NCBI GenBank assembly: GCA_963662905.2
Contig: CAXXFD010000003.1
Location: forward strand, 806,001 to 870,000
Direction of reading: 5' to 3'
From: G963662905 sp963662905
Lineage (GTDB): Bacteria; Bacteroidota; Bacteroidia; Bacteroidales; WRLA01
Length of the DNA: 64,000 nt
This document shows positions 43,264 through 51,670 of this stretch, in pieces. The translations under genes and the position numbers were made by a program. Within the stretch, counting starts at the first letter, position 1, and the number at the start of each line of letters is the position of its first letter. The notes beneath the pieces are model-generated. The model was given only the letters and a program-made list of their open reading frames with translations, searched no databases and was not told where the DNA came from.

Positions 43264-44156
43264 GCACAACATCAAAACGCAAAAAAGATGGCATTTTCTA
43301 CACACCCAAATACATCACAAAATATATTGTTGAAAATACGTTGGGAAAACTTTGTGAAGAAAAACGGGCAAACCTTGGAATAATTGACGAAGAATATACT
43401 AAAGGCAGGAAAAACCGAAAAAAGGACATTATACGCCAGTACGATAAAAAACTTGATGACTACAGAAATTGGTTGCTTAGCTTAAGCATTCTCGACCCGG
43501 CATGCGGATCGGGGGCATTTTTAAACCAGGCATTGGAATTCCTGATCACAGAACACAACAAGATAGACGAACTGCGCAGCGCGCTTTTGGGCGGCGCAAT
43601 TGTTTTTTCCGACATTAGCACAAATATTTTGGAAAAAAACATCTACGGCGTTGATCTCAATGAAGAATCTGTTGAAATTGCAAAGCTTTCACTCTGGCTG
43701 CGCACCGCACAAAAAGGACGAAAACTCAATACACTCAGCAATAATATCAAATGCGGCAACTCCTTAATTGATGATCCACAGGTCGCCGGAGAAAAAGCCT
43801 TTAACTGGCAAAACGAATTTCCGAATATTTTCAAGAGAAAAAACAAAAAAACCTGGCATATCACAACCGCCACGCACAATTCGCGTTATTCGCAGCGCAT
43901 GTATGAGAATCACGTAAAAATGGGCGAAGCTGTTCGCTTATCAGAACAGGAAGAAGTAATTGTAACGGAAACTATTGCCGAAATCGTTAATGAAGATGGA
44001 CTTAACATACTAGCCTACAATATTTGCAGGGATCATACGCATTTTATTCTTGTATGCACCGAAGACGAGCTCCCAAAAATTGTTCAGAAGATAAAATCCA
44101 AATCGGCCCGGGCGTGCAATATTGCAATGGGTCGCACCATTCCACGAGCTACACAA

Positions 44157-44308
44157 GGGGAGCATGCTCCCCGAAAGGAAAATGGAGATACTGCCAGAAC
44201 ACCGGAGCGTGCTCCGGTGCACCTGGCAGGCCCACAAAACGAAAACGGGGAGCATGCTCCCCTGGGAAAAAAAGCGGAAGAAGCCGATACGCGGAAGCAT
44301 GCTTCCGC
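44157..44308. repeat. cluster of four in-frame GC-rich palindromes
   Basis: GGGGAGCATGCTCCCC at 44157-44172, ACCGGAGCGTGCTCCGGT at 44201-44218, GGGGAGCATGCTCCCC at 44247-44262 and GCGGAAGCATGCTTCCGC at 44291-44308. All are perfect palindromes, encoding GEHAP, PERAP, GEHAP and RKHASA. They resemble REP palindromes. Confidence 0.9.
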
Positions 44309-44319
44309 CTCGAGTTTGG

Positions 44320-45771
44320 CTAATTTCTAACAAAAAAAGGTGCTAAAACACTAAGGTTTTTTTTATTTTGATGGCTTTGTGACCCGATATATTTGTTCAC
44401 GAAGTCATCGAAATTCATTCCAACTGCTTTTGCATGCAGATGGGCTCTGATATTGTTAAGTATATCACCGGTAGTTATGCGGTTTTTATTTTTATTAGGA
44501 TACCATTTTGGCCTTGGGATAGTGTGATTATTTGATTTTTGATAAGCTCTGTGGCTGGCAATATGTAACAAGGCGTAAGTGGCCGCTATAAAGGCAGGGA
44601 CATTTTCTGCCGATTTGTTGTTTCTTACTTGTGCTTGGCCACATCCCATCATCAACTTTTGTTCACGGAAGTTGACCTCTATTTCCCATCTCCATAAGTA
44701 AGATTGGAGGAGTGTCTGCAGATCTAATCCTGTGTCCGAACAAATAAGATAAGCTGGTTGACGGTAGAGTATTTTTGATCCTTTGCTAAGCCTGTAACCT
44801 AGAGGCCGTATTACCACTAACTTCAGGTCGTGATCTTGTCCAGCGGATTTCCAACGTACATTGTTGACTACTTTCACATTAAAATCATGCGTTTTTCCTG
44901 CTGCCCAAGCTTTTACTTCTTGCCATTCATACTGGTCTGACTGTCGGATCTGCTCTGGTGTTGGCAGTTGTTCTCCATAAACGCGTTTGCGCCCTTTTAG
45001 GGGTTGTTTTTCTGGGATTGCAAATAATTTCGTGTCTTTTCTGATTCTGCCGATCAAGGTAACCCTTTGCGGTAGGTTTTTAAGCACTTCGCTATTTGTA
45101 TAACTCCCATCAACACTCATGATAAGTTTTTTGCCCGCTGCCCCTTGGATATCTAAATTTTCCCTGAGTAATTTGATTCGCTCACTGCCCTGTTTGCTTA
45201 GTTTGGCTATTTTCTTTTCTTCCTTATACTTTTCGATCTCTTGCTGCCCTGCATTTTTCTTTGGGCGAAGTACTGTTGGGCAATGATGAAAATCCACAGG
45301 GATAGCCCTGGATTGACCTGCCTCGCCTTCAATTGGCAGGGCCATTGAAATCTGGATAAAGCGTTGGCCCCAAATAAAATTAGTATGAAAAGGCGGCCCT
45401 AATGGGTCTCTTCTCCATGCAGTACCAGGTATCTTTTTCCCAGTTTTTTTAACTATTGTATCGTCCATCTGTGCATAAATATTACTGCATCCTGACGTTT
45501 CTTTTAGAACATTGGCTTGTGCAACATTCATGATTTTCTCAATGTCAATCCGGCCCTGGCTAAATAGCCGGTAGGCTGATGTCCAATCCTGAAACTGGTT
45601 CCCTGACGCAGACAGTATCCCTGTTAATGTATGGCGACCCAAGCAATTTAGGCTCCCATACATAAGTTCCCTTGCTCGTTTCCAGGCCCCATGATTTGGA
45701 AAGGCAGAATAACATTCGTTTATCAAACTGTCCAGTTCATCAATCAGGTTTTTTGAGTTTTTTTTTATCAT
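44320..45771 (-). CDS. IS4-type DDE transposase
   Basis: About 483 aa from ATG 45771 (MIKKNSKNLIDELDSL); the frame is open further upstream but overlaps the AbrB-like gene. IYAQMDDTIVKKTGKK and IMSVDGSYTNSE carry the first two catalytic Asp. Y-x2-R-x3-E-x6-K is matched exactly by YLWRWEIEVNFREQK, the signature of the IS4 superfamily. It appears intact. Its ATG overlaps the end of the upstream gene by 32 bases near an A9 run. The precise IS subfamily (e.g. IS701-like) is not certain. Confidence 0.82.
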   Translation of the reverse strand: MIKKNSKNLIDELDSLINECYSAFPNHGAWKRARELMYGSLNCLGRHTLTGILSASGNQFQDWTSAYRLFSQGRIDIEKIMNVAQANVLKETSGCSNIYAQMDDTIVKKTGKKIPGTAWRRDPLGPPFHTNFIWGQRFIQISMALPIEGEAGQSRAIPVDFHHCPTVLRPKKNAGQQEIEKYKEEKKIAKLSKQGSERIKLLRENLDIQGAAGKKLIMSVDGSYTNSEVLKNLPQRVTLIGRIRKDTKLFAIPEKQPLKGRKRVYGEQLPTPEQIRQSDQYEWQEVKAWAAGKTHDFNVKVVNNVRWKSAGQDHDLKLVVIRPLGYRLSKGSKILYRQPAYLICSDTGLDLQTLLQSYLWRWEIEVNFREQKLMMGCGQAQVRNNKSAENVPAFIAATYALLHIASHRAYQKSNNHTIPRPKWYPNKNKNRITTGDILNNIRAHLHAKAVGMNFDDFVNKYIGSQSHQNKKNLSVLAPFFVRN

Positions 45772-45946
45772 CCGGTTCAATCGGATTGGGCCTTTTAAGT
45801 ACCATTTTACTTTTGTCCTCAATAACCCATTCGACAACTTCTCCTTTCTCGAATTCCATTGCTTGTGCAACTGCCGATGGGAAGTTAATGTACCATTGTT
45901 CGCTGGCCACTCTTTTAATTAATTGAATTTTTGTTGGATATCCCAT
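45740..45946 (-). CDS. AbrB/SpoVT-like DNA-binding protein encoded by the IS
   Basis: 68 aa. QLIKRVASEQWYINFPSAVAQAMEFEKGEVVEWVIED, here read in parts (WYINFPSAVAQAM and KGEVVEWVIE), has the swapped-hairpin pattern of AbrB/MazE-type N-terminal DNA-binding domains. A very basic tail (KKKLKKPD) follows. It overlaps the transposase start, so the two are probably made together. It could repress the transposase or act as a DNA-binding subunit; as a single gene with no toxin it is unlikely to be a toxin-antitoxin pair. Confidence 0.65.
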   Translation of the reverse strand: MGYPTKIQLIKRVASEQWYINFPSAVAQAMEFEKGEVVEWVIEDKSKMVLKRPNPIEPDDKKKLKKPD

Positions 45947-46056
45947 AATTGCTAATTTTAAATTACTAGTTATACAACTAGATTCAAAGATATAAAAAAA
46001 GTCAAAAGAGTGTATGCCTTTTGACTTTTTTTTATCTAGTTAAATCCAAACTCAAG

Positions 46057-46511
46057 GCGGAAGCATGCTTCCGCGCATCGGCATGCTTCCCCGCATGGGC
46101 ATGCTTCCCCGCATGGGCATGCTTCCCCGCATGGGCATGCTTCCCCGCATGGGCAGGATTCCCCGCATGGGCAGGATTCCCCGCATGGGCAGGATTCCGT
46201 GCATGGGCAGGATTCCGCGCATGGGCATGCTTCCGCGCATCGGCATGCTTCCCCGCATGGGCATGCTTCCGCGCATCGGCATGCTTCCCCGCATGGGCAG
46301 GATTCCCCGCATGGGCATGCTTCCGCGCATCGGCATGCTTCCCCGCATGGGCATGCTTCCGCGCATCGGCATGCTTCCCCGCATGGGCAGGATTCCGCGC
46401 ATCGGCATGCTTCCCCGCATGGGCAGGATTCCGCGCATGGGCAGGATTCCCCTTATAGGAACAGTTCCGCGCAAAGCGATGCTTCCGCACAGAGCGTTAC
46501 TTCAGCGCCTA
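46057..46511. repeat. 18-bp tandem array, about 22 near-identical units plus degenerate ones
   Basis: Consensus GGCATGCTTCCCCGCATG, with variants TTCCGCGCATC and AGGATT for ATGCTT. Units run in register every 18 bases from 46080 to 46439, with decayed units to 46511 and a partial palindromic unit at the left. Because 18 is a multiple of 3 and stops are absent, several frames on both strands stay open; the host frame reads H-G/R-H-A-S-P/A and HGQDSP. Variant units alternate in patches, as expected from slippage and unequal exchange. Confidence 0.95.
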
Positions 46512-48286
46512 GGCTGGGCTCAGCAAATCAGCATAATTATAACATACAATCTTCCAACAACTTACACACTACATGTCGTGGAAAAACACAATTTCACCTT
46601 TGGGCAGAAAAATTCGATGGCAAAGAAATTACCAGCAACGAGCAACTCAATAACACCATTGCGTACATTATAAACAACCGTACCAAACACAAGCTGCCCG
46701 AAAATAAAAAAGTACAAAAACTTGCAGAAGAAATGTGCAGCTCACGCGCCCACGCTTTCCGAACCGAATATACTGGCGGATTTGATGTGGTAATTGGAAA
46801 CCCGCCTTACGTGCAATTACAATCGCTGGGTGAAATGAGCGAAAAACTCAAAAACTGCGGCTACGAAACATTCGACAAGGTAGCCGATCTGTATTGTTTG
46901 TTCACCGAACGTGCTTATAACTTGCTTAATAAAGGTGGTTCGCAATCGTTTATTATGCCCAATAAATGGATGCTGGTGGCTTATGGAAAACCACTACGGA
47001 AATTTTTATCAAAAACTGGTTTGCGACAAATACTGAATTTTGGTGATATCCAGTTTTTTGAAGAAGCAACTACTTATGTTTGCATTTTTGTAACCCAAAA
47101 AGCCAAAATTCAAGAAAATGTAAAAGCACTGTCGCTGAACAAAAAAACTTATCACAACGATTTTCTTTTCGAAGTAAAAACAAACAGTTACGATTACCCT
47201 TCATCCCGTTTTAGTGAAAACGAATGGAGCATCCAGCCGCAAAAGGACTTCATTATCCTGGAAAAAATGAGGCAAAAGGGTATTGAGCTAAAAAAGCTGC
47301 CGGTAAGTATTAATTACGGAATAAAAACCGGTTATAACGATGCTTTCTATATCAATGAAGAAACAAAAGCAAAACTAATTGCTGCCGATGCAAAAAGCGC
47401 GGAGCTTATTAAACCAATGCTTCGTGGCAGGGATATTGCACCCTATGGAAACACAGGCTTTGAATTTTTAATTAATACACATAATGGACTAAAAGACAAA
47501 GAATATGAGATACCTGCAATTGACATAAACGATTATCCGGCTATTAAAGAACATTTAAATCAGTTTTATACTAAACTTAAAAAAAGAGGCGACAAGGGAG
47601 TTAGTCCTTATAATTTGCGTAACTGCGCTTATCTCAATGATTTTGCCAAACCCAAAATAATGTATCCCAACATGACATCAGTTTTTCCTTTTATGTACGA
47701 TGAAAGCGGTTTATTGAGCAACGACAAAAGTTTTATTCTCTCTGCAAAAGATGATTCTGTTTCATTGCCTTTTTTAACTGCTGTATTCAATTCATCTTTG
47801 GCGAAACGCTGGATTTGGTACAATTGCCCTGAACTCCAGGGAGGTACACGCGAAATCCGAAAAGTTTATTTCGAGCATTTCCCAGTGCCTCATGCCCATG
47901 AAGAGCAAACTGAAATCATTGCAAATTTGGCCCTCACTCGCACCAAGCTCACAGAACAGTTACAAAATTCAATCACAAAGTTCAACAAGTATCTGCTTGT
48001 ACAAACCAATAATGCAAAACTCAGTCGCAAATTAGAAAGCTGGCATGAGATTACATTTTCCGATTTCATTAAAGAGCTAAACAAAGCCATAAAAAAATCG
48101 GGAGGCGATAAGCTTTCAAAAACAGATGAAATGGAATGGATGGAGGTTTTTGAAAACAAAAAACAGGAAGCGCAAGCCATCAAATCCGAAATAGAAAAAA
48201 CCGATCAGGAAATTAACAGGATGGTTTATAAGCTATATGCTTTGACGGAAGAGGAAATTGCTATGGTGGAAGAAGCGATACAATAG
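46075..48286 (+). pseudogene. Eco57I-type restriction-modification gene, C-terminal part
   Basis: In frame 2 the sequence goes from the repeat-encoded peptide through the end of the Y1-like domain to GGFDVVIGNPPYVQLQ (46775 on), the NPPY methylation motif for N6-adenine, then a methyltransferase end and a target recognition domain of the TaqI-like C-terminal type (SINYGIKTGYNDAFYI, MLRGRDIAPYG). The stop is at 48286. The first ATG at 46199 is inside the array and is not a real start. The region could be expressed as a separate piece but lacks the SAM motif. Confidence 0.85.
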
Positions 48287-48431
48287 CAGGAGTTTTAATT
48301 GGCGATTATCGAATACAAAAAAATCGGTTCGCGTCTTCCACTCCGGAATTCCTAGTAGCCGCTTGTGTCGAAATAATCTTCCAAGCGCTTGGAGGTATTT
48401 CTAAGGTCATTTAAAAAGCATTTAAAATCCC

Positions 48432-48463
48432 TTGACATTGCTATTCTGATTATTGTATCTTTG
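48432..48463 (+). promoter_or_regulatory. promoter of small RNA copy 1
   Basis: TTGACA (48432-48437) and TATCTTTG (48456-48463) with 18 bases between; fits a Bacteroidota sigma factor promoter. Confidence 0.6.
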
Positions 48464-48468
48464 TGATT

Positions 48469-48530
48469 CAGACTTAGGACTACGGTCGTGGGTCACCAAG
48501 CAAAAGCCTCGGTTCGTCCGGGGCTTTTGT
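48469..48530 (+). ncRNA. small RNA, copy 1
   Basis: A predicted transcript of about 60 bases after the promoter. It contains GGTCGTGGGTCACCAAGC and then a terminator hairpin (48502-48528) whose arms are AAAAGCCTCGG and TCCGGGGCTTTT with a TTCG loop. Nearly the same sequence recurs at 48747 with its own promoter. There is no open frame of note. I do not recognise it as a known RNA family. Confidence 0.55.
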
Positions 48531-48709
48531 GATTCAGGGTTTATCTGATCCATTTTTTAAAATAGCTCCTTATAAAGCCCTCATCCCGGATTGATCTTTC
48601 AAAATGGCTCACGGCCTCAATACCTGCAATCCAAGGCGCGTCATGGCCAAAGTAATCATCCAGTTTTTTGGTGGATTTTTAAGGTCATCTGAAAAATGTT
48701 TAAAATCCC

Positions 48710-48741
48710 TTGACACTGCTATTCTGATTATTGTATCTTTG
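48710..48741 (+). promoter_or_regulatory. promoter of small RNA copy 2
   Basis: TTGACA (48710-48715) and TATCTTTG (48734-48741), the same spacing as copy 1. Confidence 0.6.
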
Positions 48742-48746
48742 CAGTT

Positions 48747-48808
48747 TAGATTCATGACTTCGGTCGTGGGTCACCAAGCAAAAGCCTCAGTTCGTCCGGG
48801 GCTTTTGT
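48747..48808 (+). ncRNA. small RNA, copy 2
   Basis: Contains CGGTCGTGGGTCACCAAGC and the terminator hairpin at 48780-48806. Copy 1 and copy 2 are 278 bases apart and match best in the promoter and the 3' half, while the 5' part (after TTTG) varies, as would be expected for a family of RNAs with a conserved core. Confidence 0.55.
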
Positions 48809-48933
48809 GATTCAGGGTTTATCTGAACCTTTTTTCTAATGTATGGGGCATTCCTTTGAAGCACCTTTTTTCAAATACATTTTTCTTTCCATAAAATTTC
48901 ATGCAAACCATCAAATAATTGCTTAATCAACCC

Positions 48934-48964
48934 TTGACATTCCCAATTAAGTCCCCTAAATTTG
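48934..48964 (+). promoter_or_regulatory. promoter of the PKD/T9SS protein gene
   Basis: TTGACA (48934) and TAAATTTG (48957-48964), about 64 bases before the ATG at 49028. Confidence 0.5.
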
Positions 48965-49027
48965 TAAAATGTGAAATAAACGATTTGTATCTGATATAGA
49001 CCCCACCAATCAAAGCATAATATAAAA

Positions 49028-51562
49028 ATGAAAAAATCCGTCTTAACCGCAATCCTCCTCTGTGCATCCTTCTTTATTTTTGCACAAACATCTGTCCCGA
49101 AAATAAAGGGGGGCTTAAAAACATTGAAGTCCACAAACAAAACAATGTCGTTTGTTGAAGCACAGAAGCAAAAACCGGCGGCGGCTGTGCCTGCTTTTAC
49201 ACCTCAGGAATTCCTTGATCCTCAGGGCGTATCAGTTATCCCCATCGGCACATCTGGAAATGCGTACAGCTACGGATATGCCGGCGGTCAACGCAGCATG
49301 GTAAGCTACAACCAGGATTTGAATGTACTGATCAATATGCACCGCATGGGCGGACTGCTCGATCCGGGCGGCGCCGGTGGCGATCTGGGCTATGATGTTT
49401 CCTATGACGGAGGACTGAGCTGGACTACAATGGTGGAGACATTTCTCAGGATTGAGCTCATCGGTTCCTGGTTCATAATTTCGGCCCGCTTCCCTCAAGC
49501 GGCAATTACCAATCCACCTGGAAATACTAATCCCGAAAATGCCCGTCTGGCGTTTTTCGCACCACTGCTCGACGGAAGCAATGGAAGCTGGGGCGGATAT
49601 GGATATGGGACCCATAAATTTGGTTCGCCCTCCCTTACCGACACAACAAGAAACATCCGGACAAGTAGCGGAAATATTTACCAATATCTCCCCTCAGGCA
49701 TGGATTATTCACACAGCCAAAACTGTATTCTTGTTACAGACATCAACACTAAATGGCCGGAAGGAACCAATCATAATTATCAGGATCAATTAATTATCAA
49801 CCGCGGTGTATGGAACGAAATTGCAGGAGATTTTCTTTATAATGCCACATTGCTAGATGCGCCCATTATTGATCACGATATTGCTCAAATACCTGAATGT
49901 GTGCGTACCGCTTTTGCCCCTGATGGCGAAACGGCCTATATCGTGATGCTGGGCAATAATGGCATGAACGAAAACGCAGTGGAAGGCCAAAAGAGCTTTT
50001 ATCCGATTGTATGGAAAAGCACAGATGCCGGCGAAAGCTGGAGCACATCAAAAAACATACAATTAGACGGCCCTAATGGCATTCCGCAAATCCTGAACTA
50101 CCTGACAGACCAGGAAATCGCCAATCTTTTTGAAGTCACGAATCCGCCGCGCGATGAAATCCCATACACCACGGCTTTTGATTTTGACCTGGTTGTGGAT
50201 GCCAACGGGAACCCGCATATAGCGGTGGGCATTGGTGTTCAGGGCGAAGAAGAATATTCCATTGTCGCCGAAAATCCTTATTATGCCATTTTCGATATTT
50301 GGTCGCCCGATGGCGGGGAAACATGGCAGGCGGTGGAACTGGGCAGACCGGCATCCATGCGCGGCTACTTCGATGAAGACGGCGTTTATGAAGACAGCCG
50401 CGTTTGTGCCGCCACAGACTGGCCGGGCTCCAAAGTGTTTTTCAGCTGGTTAGATACTGATCCTGAGCTAAACGCAGAAGGCAATATTTACCCCGATGTT
50501 TGGACACGTGCTTTTGATCCAGCAGCACAAAAACTTTCGGCAAATGCACTGGGAGAAGATAAGCCTACCAATGTCACTTATGGTTCAGAAGCTATGTGGC
50601 GGGCGTATTTTGCAACAATGAGCAATTATATAATCACACAGGATGACACTTATGTTTTGCCTATTGTTTATGAAGAAATGAATCCCGACGATCTGGCTTC
50701 TCATGTGCAATACAAATATATTCAGGACTTTTCCTTTACAGATGATGATTTTACCATCCCCACAGGCACAAATGATCTGATTGCTAATTTCACTTCCGAC
50801 AGCACTGTTATTTTCCTGGGTTCCAGCGTCCATTTTACCGATCGTTCCCTCGGTGGCGCAATCGAGTGGTATTGGGAATTTGAAGGAGGAAACCCTTCAT
50901 CATCCACTGAACAAAATCCATATGTCTCTTATGCAGAGGAAGGAAAATATGATGTTCATCTCACTGTAAAAAACGAAACCGGTGAGGAAGCTGTAAAATA
51001 CGAAAGCAAATACATCAGGGTGCGCAATCCCAATGGTTTTCCGGTAGCCAGTTTTATACATTCCTGTGGCACGTACATCATTGAAGGCAATTCTATAAAT
51101 TTCCTGGATCTTTCGGCAAATGCTACAAGCCGTGAATGGAAATTCCCCGGTGGAGCGCCTGCTACTTCAACAGACAAACATCCCTCAATTACGTATAATG
51201 ATGAAGGCACCTATCCCGTAACACTCATTGCTTCAAATGAATACGGTTCGGATACTTTAACTGTAACAGACTGCATCATTGTCCAAAAACCGGTGGGAAT
51301 GGAAGAATTTTTTAGCAAGAATTTTCATATTTATCCAAATCCTGCCACTACAGCACTGAATATTTCCTGCTTACCTACAAGCGAAAAAGTCTTTATGCAG
51401 ATTATGGACAATACCGGAAGGATTATCGAACAAAGCGAATTTGAAGGATTCTCATCGGAACAAAAACACCGCATAGACCTAAGCGAATACCAAAAAGGAG
51501 TTTATTATATCCGTTTTAGGGATTCCGGAAGCAGTGTGGTTCAAAAGTTTATTGTGCGCTAA
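49028..51562 (+). CDS. PKD-domain surface protein, T9SS cargo
   Basis: 844 aa. A signal peptide (residues 1-20, ending FIFAQ), a large N-terminal part with BNR/sialidase-like turns (VSYDGGLSWTTM, WKSTDAGESWS, SPDGGETWQA), two PKD domains (about residues 580-665 and 675-755, each with a WxF and YxxxGxYxVxL pattern), and a T9SS type A sorting domain of about 80 residues (IYPNPATTALNIS to GVYYIRF). Exported and probably attached to the surface. A propeller of Asp-box-like repeats suggests binding or hydrolysis of glycans, but no catalytic set is recognised. Confidence 0.82.
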   Translation: MKKSVLTAILLCASFFIFAQTSVPKIKGGLKTLKSTNKTMSFVEAQKQKPAAAVPAFTPQEFLDPQGVSVIPIGTSGNAYSYGYAGGQRSMVSYNQDLNVLINMHRMGGLLDPGGAGGDLGYDVSYDGGLSWTTMVETFLRIELIGSWFIISARFPQAAITNPPGNTNPENARLAFFAPLLDGSNGSWGGYGYGTHKFGSPSLTDTTRNIRTSSGNIYQYLPSGMDYSHSQNCILVTDINTKWPEGTNHNYQDQLIINRGVWNEIAGDFLYNATLLDAPIIDHDIAQIPECVRTAFAPDGETAYIVMLGNNGMNENAVEGQKSFYPIVWKSTDAGESWSTSKNIQLDGPNGIPQILNYLTDQEIANLFEVTNPPRDEIPYTTAFDFDLVVDANGNPHIAVGIGVQGEEEYSIVAENPYYAIFDIWSPDGGETWQAVELGRPASMRGYFDEDGVYEDSRVCAATDWPGSKVFFSWLDTDPELNAEGNIYPDVWTRAFDPAAQKLSANALGEDKPTNVTYGSEAMWRAYFATMSNYIITQDDTYVLPIVYEEMNPDDLASHVQYKYIQDFSFTDDDFTIPTGTNDLIANFTSDSTVIFLGSSVHFTDRSLGGAIEWYWEFEGGNPSSSTEQNPYVSYAEEGKYDVHLTVKNETGEEAVKYESKYIRVRNPNGFPVASFIHSCGTYIIEGNSINFLDLSANATSREWKFPGGAPATSTDKHPSITYNDEGTYPVTLIASNEYGSDTLTVTDCIIVQKPVGMEEFFSKNFHIYPNPATTALNISCLPTSEKVFMQIMDNTGRIIEQSEFEGFSSEQKHRIDLSEYQKGVYYIRFRDSGSSVVQKFIVR

Positions 51563-51670
51563 GCTTATATTAAAAGGACTATCAAAATACATTCTTCTGG
51601 AGTATAACTGACTAAAAATTTAAAAACTCATCATAAATTGAAAAACCAATCATTCAATTCAAGTATTGTA

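Larger units (their letters stand above)
42495..44308 (+). pseudogene. Eco57I-type restriction-modification gene, middle part
   Basis: The frame picks up at NHQKCKYVITSNFEKLRFYI, goes through a helical region and the start of the methyltransferase (KDGIFYTPKYITKYIV), to the SAM motif I ILDPACGSGAFLNQ (about 43488-43530) and IYGVDLNEESVEIAKLSLWL. At FPNIF (to 43832) the methyltransferase is interrupted by a Y1 transposase-like domain that continues to the IS4-type insertion. A GEHAPR-encoding palindrome at 43248 sits before the methyltransferase core. The ATG at 42336 within IS256 is not the true start. After removing IS256 and one 8-bp target copy, the frame is off by one base at an A6 run. 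Confidence 0.85.
44309..46056 (-). mobile_element. IS4-type insertion sequence carrying an AbrB-like gene
   Basis: 1,748 bp. Its ends read inward CTCGAGTTTGGCTAA (44309 on) and CTTGAGTTTGGATTTAA (46056 back), an imperfect inverted repeat of about 12 bases. Both flanks carry GCGGAAGCATGCTTCCGC (44291-44308 and 46057-46074), an unusually long target duplication or a duplication aided by the local palindromes. Removing the element with one flank copy restores the host gene frame (RKHASA then HRHASP). A hairpin with T-run (AGTCAAAAG and CTTTTGACT, 46002-46034) near its right end may block transcription entering from outside. Confidence 0.82.
43833..46774 (+). other. embedded Y1 (HUH) transposase-like domain within the restriction-modification gene
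   Basis: Inserted between EFPNIF and GGFDVVIGNPPY, which are adjacent in ordinary enzymes of this type as far as I know the family. The first half, TWHITTATHNSRYSQRM to CRDHTHFILVC, has the H-x-H metal motif of Y1/IS200-like and REP-associated (RAYT) proteins. The second half, HLWAEKFDGKEITSNEQL and NTIAYIINNRTKHKLP, resembles the region with the catalytic Tyr. Between the halves lie in-frame GCATGC palindromes and the 18-bp array, into which an IS4-type element has jumped. Whether the domain was ever a working nuclease is unknown. Confidence 0.7.

Noticed and set aside
44024..44323. 99-aa frame in the Y1/palindrome region (alternative frame)
   Set aside because: Shadow of the restriction-modification frame, open because of the palindromes.
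45740..45946. AbrB-like gene as antitoxin of a toxin-antitoxin pair
   Set aside because: No toxin-sized partner; the only overlapping gene is the transposase.
46057..46511. 18-bp array as a CRISPR array
   Set aside because: No spacers; units follow without gaps and keep the frame.
46021..46673. Open frames on both strands across the 18-bp array (e.g. 46032-46490 minus, 46065-46673 plus)
   Set aside because: The unit is a multiple of three without stops in several frames, so long open frames are automatic. Only the frame that joins the methyltransferase parts is supported.
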